In this document: positions 26,735-34,410 of the stretch, one piece after another | Layout of the letters: each line of letters starts with the position of its first letter | Numbering within the stretch: position 1 is the first letter of the stretch | Assembly: GCA_041751095.1 (NCBI GenBank) | Contig: JBGSYC010000036.1 | Coordinates: forward strand, 1 to 64,000 | Direction: 5' to 3' | Length of the DNA: 64,000 bases | Source of the DNA: JADCRZ01 sp041751095 | Lineage (GTDB): Bacteria; Bacteroidota; Bacteroidia; Chitinophagales; Chitinophagaceae | Position numbers and translations under genes: made by a program | The notes under the pieces: model-generated | What the model was told of the DNA's origin: nothing | Databases searched by the model: none | What the model saw: only the letters and a program-made list of their open reading frames with translations

Positions 26735-27337
26735 ATGTCTTTGAAAAAATTTATGGAGCATCATTTACAGATACATACACTGCGTATCGAATTAATCAAC
26801 GGCAGGGTGCTGCTTTATAATATAGATGCCACCAGGAAAGAAGAATTAGAAGATTTTCTGAACCATCGCACCGATGATTTGCTCGAATTCTCTACTCCTT
26901 TTCTTTCGTTTTATGCCAGCCCGGACAGGATGGTTTTCATCCGCATTTCGGCAATCGGACGGCTTATTTTCTGTTGGGACGCTGCTGAAGCTATAGAAAC
27001 GCAGCATTCATACCACGATCATTTTAAAGTGACTTCAACCTTTGAGGGAGATCTTATAATACCCGATGCTTTGTTTCTACTAAAAGGTTTACAAGAGCCT
27101 TTAGTATTTTCTGATTTGGACGAAGAAGGTAACTTTTTAGGCATTAGTGAAGTAAGCTTTACCAACAGGCATTTTTTAAAAGGCGGTTTTATTGCTTTGC
27201 CCGACGAAGATGGAGAGCAAAATTATATTCCAGCGTGCAATATTCAATGCCTGGAAGTAAAACGTGCTCTTATTTATCCTGATGATATGTGGAAGGAAAT
27301 GGAACAGCAAAGGGATCTGGATAATAATATGAACTGA
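26735..27337 (+). CDS. Conserved hypothetical protein, about 200 residues
   Basis: I do not recognise this family. From ATG 26735 (MSLKKFMEHH) it encodes 200 residues. The upstream in-frame ATG at 26711 is formed by the end of the MITE and is less likely as the native start. The protein is soluble and acidic, with no signal peptide. It has a helical start, the segment FLSFYASPDRMVFIRISAIG, and repeated patterns EGDLIIPDALFLLKG and FLKGGFIALPDEDGEQNYIP that suggest two related beta-rich modules. It could be a phage- or element-borne regulator, but nothing shows this. Intact length next to dead genes argues that it is maintained or recent. Confidence 0.6.
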   Translation: MSLKKFMEHHLQIHTLRIELINGRVLLYNIDATRKEELEDFLNHRTDDLLEFSTPFLSFYASPDRMVFIRISAIGRLIFCWDAAEAIETQHSYHDHFKVTSTFEGDLIIPDALFLLKGLQEPLVFSDLDEEGNFLGISEVSFTNRHFLKGGFIALPDEDGEQNYIPACNIQCLEVKRALIYPDDMWKEMEQQRDLDNNMN

Positions 27338-27402
27338 TTGTTTTCATAAATAGATTTCAGAGAGACAACATGAATTGACAAGATAACCGGGTTCTATAGA
27401 TT

Positions 27403-27657
27403 TTGAAAGTGTATTGTGATGGGAGCGGTTTGGAAGCATTAAGCAATAGGGAAGTCAATAAGTGTACTGCCATCATTGGTATATGGCTTCCTGCAGAATA
27501 CCGGCAGCGCTACAAGCAGCGAGTACCCTCCATAAAAGAGGGGTACAAAATCCTGGGCGAGCTAAAATGCCAAAAACTTTCAACGGCCTTCTTTACATTG
27601 TTTAGAGATATAATAGACTTTTTTGTGGCGGGATATATTCGATTCAGGTTATTTTGA
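27403..27657 (+). CDS. Possible small hypothetical protein (weak)
   Basis: An 84-residue frame starting with TTG (MKVYCDGSGLEALSNREVNK) and ending in a hydrophobic aromatic tail. I see no family motif, and the start codon and ribosome site are poor. It sits between an unknown gene and a broken methyltransferase in a decaying region, so it may be a fragment. The remaining spacer to 27904 shows no other gene. Confidence 0.2.
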   Translation: MKVYCDGSGLEALSNREVNKCTAIIGIWLPAEYRQRYKQRVPSIKEGYKILGELKCQKLSTAFFTLFRDIIDFFVAGYIRFRLF

Positions 27658-27904
27658 TTGGCGCTGTAAACGTAAATTATATACATCTTAATTAATAAGT
27701 GACTGGCAAGAAATTTCCCGGACGGTTGGTATTGTCACAGGTATTAAATGTAATTTCGAGATCTATTATCAATTAAGCCAACAGAAAACATAGATGATTA
27801 ACCAGCAACTTAAGTTAATCAATAAAATAAAAGCCTGAAAGTAAAATAAAAGTAGGCTTGAACTATCTTACAAATAATTGAAATTTATAATTAAATAACT
27901 TGAG

Positions 27905-28733
27905 GTGGCCACATTTATTAAAGAATTGATACCTCCCTTTATCTATAAGAAGCTTACCCGGAAAGGAAATAAGAAAAAAAAGATTTATAATACTGTACGT
28001 ATGATGAGGCATTAGTTGACTGCACAGAAGAGGCTTATGAGAATGATGAATTGATAAGGGTAATATTCGATAAAACCCGGATATATAAATCTCAACTTGA
28101 CAAACAGGAAACAATTAGCTATGATTTCCGTTCTACAAGTATGCTTGCGGGTGTTTGATGGCGAACAATAACGGTATTGTTAACGTGCTTGATTTCGGTG
28201 GCGCTTGCGGGGCTCATTATCTGGAAACCAGGAAAGGTCTTCCTGCTTCAATAAAATTAAATTGGGTTGTAGTTGAAACTCCAGTAATGGTAAAATACGG
28301 TCAACAGCTTTCTTCTAATGAGTTAAGTTTTGAATCTGACATCCTGAAAGCAATCGAAAAGTTAGGAGCCATTGATCTTCTGTACACATCAGGAACTATC
28401 CAATGCATAGATAAACCTTTTGATTATCTGGAAATGATTAGTACCTCCCAAGCTAAATACATATTTTTCAATCGGCTTGGGTTGGCTCTTGGCAATAGAA
28501 ACCTTGTGCTGGTTCATGAGAGCATGCTCAGCTGGAACGGCATTGGTTCATTACCAAATGGATACACAGACAAATGGATAAAATACCCTTTTCAATTTAT
28601 CCGCAAGCCAGAGTTTGAAACAATTATTAATAAAAATTATAAAGCACTTTTTGACTGTGCAGATAGTTCGGGTATCTTTCCGGTAAATGATGAAAAGCTT
28701 GAAGGCAAAGGCATTCTTTATCAGCACAAATAG
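27905..28733 (+). pseudogene. Frameshifted TIGR04325-type putative methyltransferase
   Basis: Three consecutive plus-frame segments add up to one protein. The first is TFIKELIPPFIYKKLTRKGN (27911-28012). The second is DEALVDCTEEAYENDELIRV to YDFRSTSMLAGV (28003-28158). The third runs from about 28158 with VNVLDFGGACGAHYLETRKG through LLYTSGTIQCIDKPFDYLEM to the stop at 28733. LDFGGACG is the SAM-binding glycine loop. The order and spacing fit TIGR04325 putative methyltransferases, which often lie in polysaccharide clusters, but no such cluster is here. Two frameshifts break it. The third segment alone (192 residues) is open and may be called as a gene. Confidence 0.7.
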
Positions 28734-28755
28734 TTTATAAATTTATGTATCGGAT

Positions 28756-28926
28756 CATTAGCGTTTTGATGTTCATTAACAAATACCTTTGAAAGCCTTG
28801 TCTATACTGCCTTGTATGGAACTATTATACGGAAACGATTTAAAAATGTTTTCACGATTTTTTTAATCTAAGTAGTTGATAGTCAAAGTCTTTATTTTTT
28901 GATTTTTCATCATCAAAACGCTAATG
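28756..28926. mobile_element. MITE, copy 2 (171 bp, 16-bp terminal inverted repeats)
   Basis: Same element as 26544-26713, identical except for one extra A near base 38. It is flanked by a perfect 9-bp target duplication, GTATCGGAT, on both sides. The insertion lies just after the stop of the broken TIGR04325 gene. Near-identity of the copies and the intact duplication indicate recent transposition. Confidence 0.9.
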
Positions 28927-28980
28927 GTATCGGATATTATCTATTACTCTTTGTAACAAACGGCGGTTGTGTAACTATTG

Positions 28981-29167
28981 GGTGTAGCGCACCTGCTATT
29001 TGTAGAAATTGGTTAATTCTAAAATTTCAATATAGGTGCAACACACCGTAATATTACTCGCATCTGCACTAATTTTCAAATAAGCCAAATACTATTCTTC
29101 TTGATAGTCATCTCTAATGGCATTGCCGGATGGCCATACACATGATATTACGGGTGCGCTGCACCTG
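28981..29167. repeat. Three copies of a GGTGCARCRCACC-like palindromic motif
   Basis: Two direct copies (28981-28995 and 29033-29056) and one inverted copy (29143-29167) share GGTGYARCRCACC. The last two also share a following or preceding GTAATAT. Each core is itself a GGTGC/GCACC palindrome. The spacer has no gene. It may be another small non-autonomous element or a stem-loop cluster; function is unknown. Confidence 0.45.
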
Positions 29168-29226
29168 TAAATCCTCTCAGCCCCATTTGGTCACGCTTGT
29201 AGGCTTGTAGCAGGATTAGGGGTTCG

Positions 29227-30303
29227 TTATTTTTTCTTTGCTGCGTTAACCGCCATACCTGTAAACGCTCCTAAACGTTGAAGAGCGTCATCAAACGCCT
29301 TGCTTTGATTTTTATTTAGCGATCTAAAAAATGCAAATTCAATGTCAAGCGATTTTTTTGCGGTTATTCTTTTCCAGGTTCCGATTATTTGTCCATCATA
29401 AACTATCATACTATCATAACGGAAAGATGAGCCTGGTTTTAAACTGTTTTTAAACGCTAAAATAGCACTCCTGTCCTTATAACCCATAATGTATTCATCA
29501 TAAACAGCCAAAAGATAAAGACCTTTTGTTTCCTTATTTAAAGAAATGCGGTGCGGAAAATAATACTCGTTACTTTCAATATCTTCCCTGGTAAATTCTG
29601 CTTTTATCATTTCCCACCCTTTTTTGCAATCAGTTAAAGTTAGTCCCGACCAGGTTGAAAAGTCTTTTATTGTTGCTGGTCCTCTGCTTGCAAAATATTG
29701 TTTTGAAAGTTTGAATAATGCCTCATCTTCATCTAATGAATTAGTTGTATGCACTCTTTCATCCAGGAGAGCATAGGTGAACTCATTTCCCTGCCTTGCA
29801 CCACTGCAAATAATTCCAGCAAGCTCCGCATACATCATAACATAACTCAACCGGTGCCCTTCCCCTATAATCTTATTCTTTTTGAATTCTTCGTTAAGTT
29901 CGTTTCGGGTCAATTGTTTATTTCCCTGTAACGTATTAATAAGAATTCTTTTGCAACGACTGAGAACATTATGGTCTAATTCAAGCTTCCTGTACATATA
30001 AGCATTTACTGCATTTACACGGGGAGCCGTCAACTTCAACATCCAACGAATATCTTCGGAAGCAACAAAATGCCATGTCGGTCTCAATAAGTGTGTTCGT
30101 AATATTTTACCTTCTGTTATATCTTTCTCAATGTCAATGTCCTTCAAATGAGGCAAACGTAAGCCCAAACTCCATTTTGCCTGAGCATACTCTTGTGCCT
30201 GAACTGCAACAAGCCATGCAACCATCTCAGCAGGTGTTTTTAAATTTGTTCCGGCAATTTGCTGGTTTATCAATCTGTATTTTGCTATATCAGGTAGAGT
30301 CAC
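29227..30303 (-). CDS. AlkZ-like winged-helix DNA-binding protein (HTH_42 family)
   Basis: A 358-residue protein of the winged helix DNA-binding domain family that includes the AlkZ/YcaQ interstrand-crosslink DNA glycosylases. Visible family marks are AWLVAVQAQEYAQAKWSLGLR with a Q35-A-Q37 catalytic-type QxQ motif, ILRTHLLRPTWHFVASEDI near residue 87, FASRGPATIKDFSTWSGLTL near 217, and YLLAVYDEYIMGYKDR near 275. Many relatives lack proven activity. It reads toward lower coordinates, ahead of MITE copy 2. A broken AlkD-like gene lies just upstream on the same strand, which hints at a former alkylation-repair pair. Confidence 0.75.
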   Translation of the reverse strand: MTLPDIAKYRLINQQIAGTNLKTPAEMVAWLVAVQAQEYAQAKWSLGLRLPHLKDIDIEKDITEGKILRTHLLRPTWHFVASEDIRWMLKLTAPRVNAVNAYMYRKLELDHNVLSRCKRILINTLQGNKQLTRNELNEEFKKNKIIGEGHRLSYVMMYAELAGIICSGARQGNEFTYALLDERVHTTNSLDEDEALFKLSKQYFASRGPATIKDFSTWSGLTLTDCKKGWEMIKAEFTREDIESNEYYFPHRISLNKETKGLYLLAVYDEYIMGYKDRSAILAFKNSLKPGSSFRYDSMIVYDGQIIGTWKRITAKKSLDIEFAFFRSLNKNQSKAFDDALQRLGAFTGMAVNAAKKK

Positions 30304-30494
30304 TTTTTGTGATTGTTCTTATTGTGGATGTGGATTATCTTAAAGTATTGCCATCATCTATGGGTTCGGTTATTTGCAACAACTGATTTGCTTTTGAGTA
30401 TTGTTTTACACTTCACATATTCACGTTAGATACTCTTAAGAGAAAGGATATTTTTCCGTTGCAGGTCGCAAATCGGCGAAGGCGTTTTTATCTT

Positions 30495-30945
30495 TTACTC
30501 ATTAGCTTTGTTTAGATACAATTCTTTCTGCTTCTTGTCTGATTTTCCAATAGCATAGCGAAGTGTCACTCGTGGGATTGTCCCGGCGTATTTGTCCAGG
30601 AAGTCATAAAGTTTCTGCTTGTCCCTCTAACCTGCTTCTCTAACCCAACTGCCTACGGCTTTGTTTATCAGGTCGTGTTTGTCATGAAGCAGTATTTCTG
30701 CTATTATAAATGTATCGTCAACGTCATTTTGCCTTATGAAAAAATGAGTGCTTACAATCGCTGTTCTGCGTTCCCAAATAATTTTTGATTTTGCAAGTTT
30801 GTAGAGAACTGTTCCCGGTTTGTCATATAAGTAACCACCGATTACAAGGGGTGCACTTCGATCAACCAGGTCCATTGAGGTGGCTGTCTGTAAACTGCTC
30901 TGCTGTCAGATTTGGCTGGTTTGCCTTGTCCTTTGTTGCTGTCAT
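30495..30945 (-). pseudogene. AlkD-like DNA alkylation repair protein, internally deleted and with a nonsense codon
   Basis: An N-terminal piece (MTATKDKANQPNLTAEQFTD, from ATG 30945) joins, in another frame, to DLVDRSAPLVIGGYLYDKPG, LAKSKIIWERRTAIVSTHFF and IRQNDVDDTFIIAEILLHDK. After AVGSWVREAG an in-frame TAG at 30627-30629 is followed by RDKQKLYDFLDKYAGTIPRV and ends at TAA 30495. AlkD-like proteins keep these HEAT-type helices in this order, but about 85 residues between the two pieces are missing. The TAG is one base from the expected Lys AAG. So there is one deletion and one nonsense change. The gene cannot make a full protein. Confidence 0.7.
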
Positions 30946-31060
30946 TTCTTTTCAGTCAATTGGTTGACGTGTTCCACACAACCACCGTTAATTATCAAAC
31001 TGCCGAGATGGTTGTTCCGTAGTGTCAGCAGGCATATTGTACTGTCAATCCGCTTACCGT

Positions 31061-31324
31061 TTACAACTTTTCAGATGTGTGCAGAGCTTCCGGATTTTGC
31101 TCGTCAAGAGACTTTCTATATTGAATACAACCTTTCATGAATTCTGACCAGGCGGGAACAGAAATTTTTGGATTAGTTTTTTCAGGAAGCAGTGACCAAA
31201 GTTCAGGATGATGCCAACATAAATCATGACCCGTGCTGTCCCTGTGTTCACGTATAGCTTTTCGAAGTTTCTTTATTTCTTCTACAAGCTGGTCTTTGCT
31301 CATAAATTGTAATTCTTCGTCCAT
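31061..31324 (-). CDS. Small conserved hypothetical protein
   Basis: An 87-residue soluble protein. The N-terminus is a basic/acidic helix (SKDQLVEEIKKLRKAIREHR), followed by HDLCWHHPELWSLLPEKTNP and FMKGCIQYRKSLDEQ. Short proteins of this pattern recur in environmental genomes without an assigned role; that is from memory. It lies 59 bp upstream, on the same strand, of a methyltransferase gene that begins at higher coordinates, so it could be co-transcribed behind it. Confidence 0.6.
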   Translation of the reverse strand: MDEELQFMSKDQLVEEIKKLRKAIREHRDSTGHDLCWHHPELWSLLPEKTNPKISVPAWSEFMKGCIQYRKSLDEQNPEALHTSEKL

Positions 31325-31383
31325 TATATAAGTTTCAATGTATTAAATAAATCCTTGATTAAATATTACGCCTGCTTCAATAC

Positions 31384-31914
31384 TTAATCCGTTACCCGAT
31401 TGGTCGTTGGTTTGCTCACAATACAAAATGCCGAAGCAGGGCTCATTTTTCTAAAGATAGTATCAACAACATGAAAATTGTTAATTCGTAATTTCTCTAT
31501 GATTGGTTTTGTTGCTTTTATATCAATATCATACGGAGCCTGGTAAAAAATGTAAAGGTGACCATTTTGTTTCAGGTAAAGTTTAATCAGCTCCAGTTCT
31601 CTTGCGGGATTTTTCCCAAATACATTTACGTTAAACCCAAAAACCTTTTCATAAGCTCTTTGATGTAGTTCTGATTTTGCAAAATCATTCACTATAAAAG
31701 TTGCTTTGCCAGTATCAATAAACCGTTCGTTTCGCTTTATAGCAATCCTTATCATCGGCGCCGATTTATCTATGGCCGTAATTGTACCGCCCGTAAGTTG
31801 ACTGGCTATTTGCTCTGCCAAAATTCCTGCTCCGCAACCAATTTCGAGAATATTGTCCGTAGGTTTTACGTCAAGGATGGAAGCTGCCCAGGTAAATCTA
31901 TCATTTAGTTTCAT
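31384..31914 (-). CDS. Class I SAM-dependent methyltransferase
   Basis: A 176-residue Rossmann methyltransferase. Motif I is ILEIGCGAGILAEQIA near residue 21, the acidic end of strand 2 is ITAIDKSAPMIRIA, and post-I/II segments include FIVNDFAKSELHQRAYEKVF and YIFYQAPYDIDIK. The small size and lack of a substrate domain leave the target open (small molecule more likely than nucleic acid). The upstream spacer of 137 bp shows no clear promoter. Confidence 0.75.
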   Translation of the reverse strand: MKLNDRFTWAASILDVKPTDNILEIGCGAGILAEQIASQLTGGTITAIDKSAPMIRIAIKRNERFIDTGKATFIVNDFAKSELHQRAYEKVFGFNVNVFGKNPARELELIKLYLKQNGHLYIFYQAPYDIDIKATKPIIEKLRINNFHVVDTIFRKMSPASAFCIVSKPTTNRVTD

Positions 31915-32051
31915 AGATAAAAGGATAAATATATAGAAGCTACTACAGGTGTATTATTGAGCAATTTTAGGACCTTCATTATTCATCTAAATTTGAGTGA
32001 GCAATAAGTCTGGTTTCACAATTGATATAGGATTAATGAATAGGCTCTCTT

Positions 32052-32393
32052 TTACTTTTTCTTAATGGATGCTTTAGCTTTTGGGTTGAAATCAAGACAA
32101 AGGTTTAACCAATAATAAAAATCATTTTTACTTTTGACTCCCTCTTCGCTGACGTACCCATATCCTTTGAGTTTTCTTCCTTTCATGATCATTGTTCTGA
32201 AACCGGCTTTCTTTTCAACAGTTTCCTGTAAAGTAGGGTCAAAGCGACACATCAATTCATCACCGCTTACATTCACACACATCTTACCGTTCACCATAAA
32301 CGCTATACCACTAAACATTTTCTTTTCTTCAACGTTGGGAAGTTCAGCAAGAGCTTCTCTTATTCTGGTGGCTAATTTTTCATTGTATGCCAT
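32052..32393 (-). CDS. TfoX N-terminal-domain family protein
   Basis: A 113-residue protein that starts YNEKLATRIREALAELPNVE and has EEKKMFSGIAFMVNGKMCVN, the signature of the TfoX N-domain. DELMCRFDPTLQETVEKKAG and the YWLNLCLDFN end also fit. Full TfoX/Sxy proteins add a C-terminal domain and regulate competence. Single-domain versions like this one are widespread and uncharacterised, so a competence role should not be assumed. Confidence 0.8.
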   Translation of the reverse strand: MAYNEKLATRIREALAELPNVEEKKMFSGIAFMVNGKMCVNVSGDELMCRFDPTLQETVEKKAGFRTMIMKGRKLKGYGYVSEEGVKSKNDFYYWLNLCLDFNPKAKASIKKK

Positions 32394-32512
32394 AGCGATT
32401 TATTTTACATTGATCTTTACACCCATTTGCGAACATACAGTTCTACATTCAAGGCCGCTTTTTTGCATCATCTAATATTAGGCTTGCCGTTGTTCTCGCC
32501 TGGTTTAGCCTT

Positions 32513-32986
32513 TCATTGTTCATGCTGACTTACTTCTTTTGGAAATTTGTCGGCTATTAAATTCAAGTTGATATTGTGTTCTAAATAACCCTTTAATCCA
32601 TCCAACACAGTTGTAAAACCACCTGTTAAGTCTTTAAAGAGCTCAAGTAGTTCATCCGCTGCTTTATCAAAGCCATAATTCCTGATAACAACATAAGTCC
32701 TGTCGTCACTTAAAGCCTTAAATTCAAAATCAACTGTGGTTGGTGGTTCGTCCCACTCAATTGATATTTTTTTGTTTTCCACGATTTCCCTTACCAAAAC
32801 TTCGGTTGATACATTGTACATTTCCCATTCCCAGGTAATGGTCTTCCCAACTTCCAGTTTGTCACTTCCTTTGGTGAACCAAAAGTTTCTTGTTATTACC
32901 GGGTCAATGAATGCTTCAAAAACCTTTGCAACAGGTTTTCTTATTAACATTTGAGTTTCGACACATTTTATATTGTTGTTTTCCAT
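32513..32986 (-). CDS. SRPBCC/AHSA1-like START-fold protein
   Basis: A 157-residue protein with the activator-of-Hsp90 homologue 1-like pattern: TQMLIRKPVAKVFEAFIDPV at the start, ITRNFWFTKGSD, ITWEWEMY, KISIEWDEPPTTVDFEF, and a C-terminal helix with GGFTTVLDGLKGYLEH. The fold makes a hydrophobic cavity for lipids or small ligands. The ligand is unknown. It is one of a run of small minus-strand accessory genes with independent spacers. Confidence 0.8.
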   Translation of the reverse strand: MENNNIKCVETQMLIRKPVAKVFEAFIDPVITRNFWFTKGSDKLEVGKTITWEWEMYNVSTEVLVREIVENKKISIEWDEPPTTVDFEFKALSDDRTYVVIRNYGFDKAADELLELFKDLTGGFTTVLDGLKGYLEHNINLNLIADKFPKEVSQHEQ

Positions 32987-33055
32987 TTCTCTGAAGTTTT
33001 ATTAATGTGTGTTTGGCTTCTATGTTTGCAAAAATATCTTACTAAGCAGCATCCC

Positions 33056-33463
33056 TCAATTATCAATCAGGTAGAAACATTTTGAAGAAAGTAAAGGTAG
33101 CACAAACAAGATTGTTCCAATAGCAAAAATGAAAGTTAAAATATTAACCATTCTATTTTTAACGCTTAAGAAAATGAACTGTTCAATTGTTCTGCCGAGC
33201 CAGAAAATTGAAATACCTATTAGAAAAATATTTCCAAGCCTCGTTTCTACTAATTCTTTTGTGCAATAAAAACACACGAAGGCTACAAACATGAAGAAGT
33301 AAATGAGCCTTGTATTTGCTATTTGAATGATTGCCTTATTAGCAATGGTTAATTTCTTCAAATCATTTTTCCAATCAAAGAGCCGCCAAAAAAGCAAGTG
33401 AAAAATTGCAAACCCTAAAGAATAGAGCCCGCACAGATAGATGAGAATTATGTCTGTCGTCAT
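33056..33463 (-). CDS. Small membrane protein, four predicted segments
   Basis: A 135-residue protein with hydrophobic segments near residues 4-25, 45-68, 78-96 and 105-128. A GLYSLGFAIFHLLFWRLFDW start and a FLIGISIFWLGRTIEQFIFL segment are visible. There is no enzyme motif. Comparable short membrane proteins occur in this phylum without a known role. Confidence 0.55.
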   Translation of the reverse strand: MTTDIILIYLCGLYSLGFAIFHLLFWRLFDWKNDLKKLTIANKAIIQIANTRLIYFFMFVAFVCFYCTKELVETRLGNIFLIGISIFWLGRTIEQFIFLSVKNRMVNILTFIFAIGTILFVLPLLSSKCFYLIDN

Positions 33464-33552
33464 ACATTATTGAGAAATTTTGTTTAATCTAAACTGAATT
33501 CTATATGGCTTAGAAACAGTAATCTCACCTATGAAAGTTAGTAAGCAATTCA

Positions 33553-33672
33553 TTAGGTCACAGTTATTACTACATTACCTGTTTTTTGACCTGTTTCCAC
33601 ATATTCGCAGGCCTCCACAATTGCTCCAATGTATACCGCCTGTCAATTACGGGTATACATGCCACCGCCCTA
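33553..33672 (-). pseudogene. 3' fossil of a zinc-type alcohol dehydrogenase/quinone oxidoreductase
   Basis: Reading the minus strand, PVIDRRYTLEQ is followed, after a one-base deletion, by IVEACEYVETGQKTGNVVIT and a TAA at 33553-33555. This is the C-terminal signature of medium-chain dehydrogenases (RxYxLEQ...A.xYVETGxKxGNVVI). The rest of the gene is gone. The surrounding 33464-33777 spacer holds nothing else I can identify. Confidence 0.6.
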
Positions 33673-33777
33673 TATCATAGCAAGCCTTATAATTTCAAAA
33701 CATTCCTGGTATTTGAGTGTGATTTAAAGTTAAGTATAAGTAGCTGATTTGTGCTATTGGGGTTAGTTATTCTGTTT

Positions 33778-34182
33778 TTAATGTAGAGCCAATCTCGAAC
33801 ACAATATTGCTAAAACAAACGTTAAAGGTATAGCTATAAATTTTTCTAAATTAGTTTCAGATGCAAAATTGGCAATTGTATTTAATGCTAATACAATAAC
33901 GAATATCCAAAGGAATATATTGATAATTTCTACTCGAATTTTTAGGTTCATTATTTCTCCTTTAATCAATACAACAACGATTAGCAAACAATTTATTACA
34001 ATTGAAATGCTTTCAAACAAATACATTTCTCTTGCACTTTTAAGTTTACCACCCCATACAATATCGAAAGGAATTATTTTAAATAGTACCAGAAAATGAA
34101 ATGCAATCACTATGCTGTTAAGGATTATAACTGTCCATAGTGCGAAAGGGAAGGGAATAATTCTCTTTAGTCTATTGTTCAT
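33778..34182 (-). CDS. Small membrane protein, four predicted segments
   Basis: A 134-residue protein with hydrophobic segments near residues 13-36, 52-72, 84-103 and 113-130, and a short polar loop (WGGKLKSAREMYLF). No family was recognised. It is A+T-rich like the other accessory genes of this stretch. Confidence 0.5.
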   Translation of the reverse strand: MNNRLKRIIPFPFALWTVIILNSIVIAFHFLVLFKIIPFDIVWGGKLKSAREMYLFESISIVINCLLIVVVLIKGEIMNLKIRVEIINIFLWIFVIVLALNTIANFASETNLEKFIAIPLTFVLAILCSRLALH

Positions 34183-34410
34183 TATGAAAGACTTATTAGA
34201 AAGGTATGACTAAAAGCATATTTGCTCCTTTCCAGAAATTGGAAAGCAACCATTAGGTGTTCCGCACAGATTTCCTTGTTGTAGTGAAAATCAAATGACA
34301 ACTGAAAGCCGTCTTTAAACAGAATGAGTGTTCACATTGCCGCAGTCTAGAAACTCTTTCGCATTTAACTTCACACGTTCAATTTCGCTGCTAAACGGCC
34401 AAAGTTTCTT

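Noticed and set aside
28921..34400. An integron-like cassette array (many small one-strand genes)
   Set aside because: The spacers share no attC-like sites with GTTRRRY/RYYYAAC ends, lengths vary widely, and no integrase gene was found.
34183..34410. A possible small gene fossil on the minus strand (EIERVKLNAKEFLDCGN)
   Set aside because: It resembles a SnoaL-type tail only loosely, has stops in the frame, and I could not support a family call.
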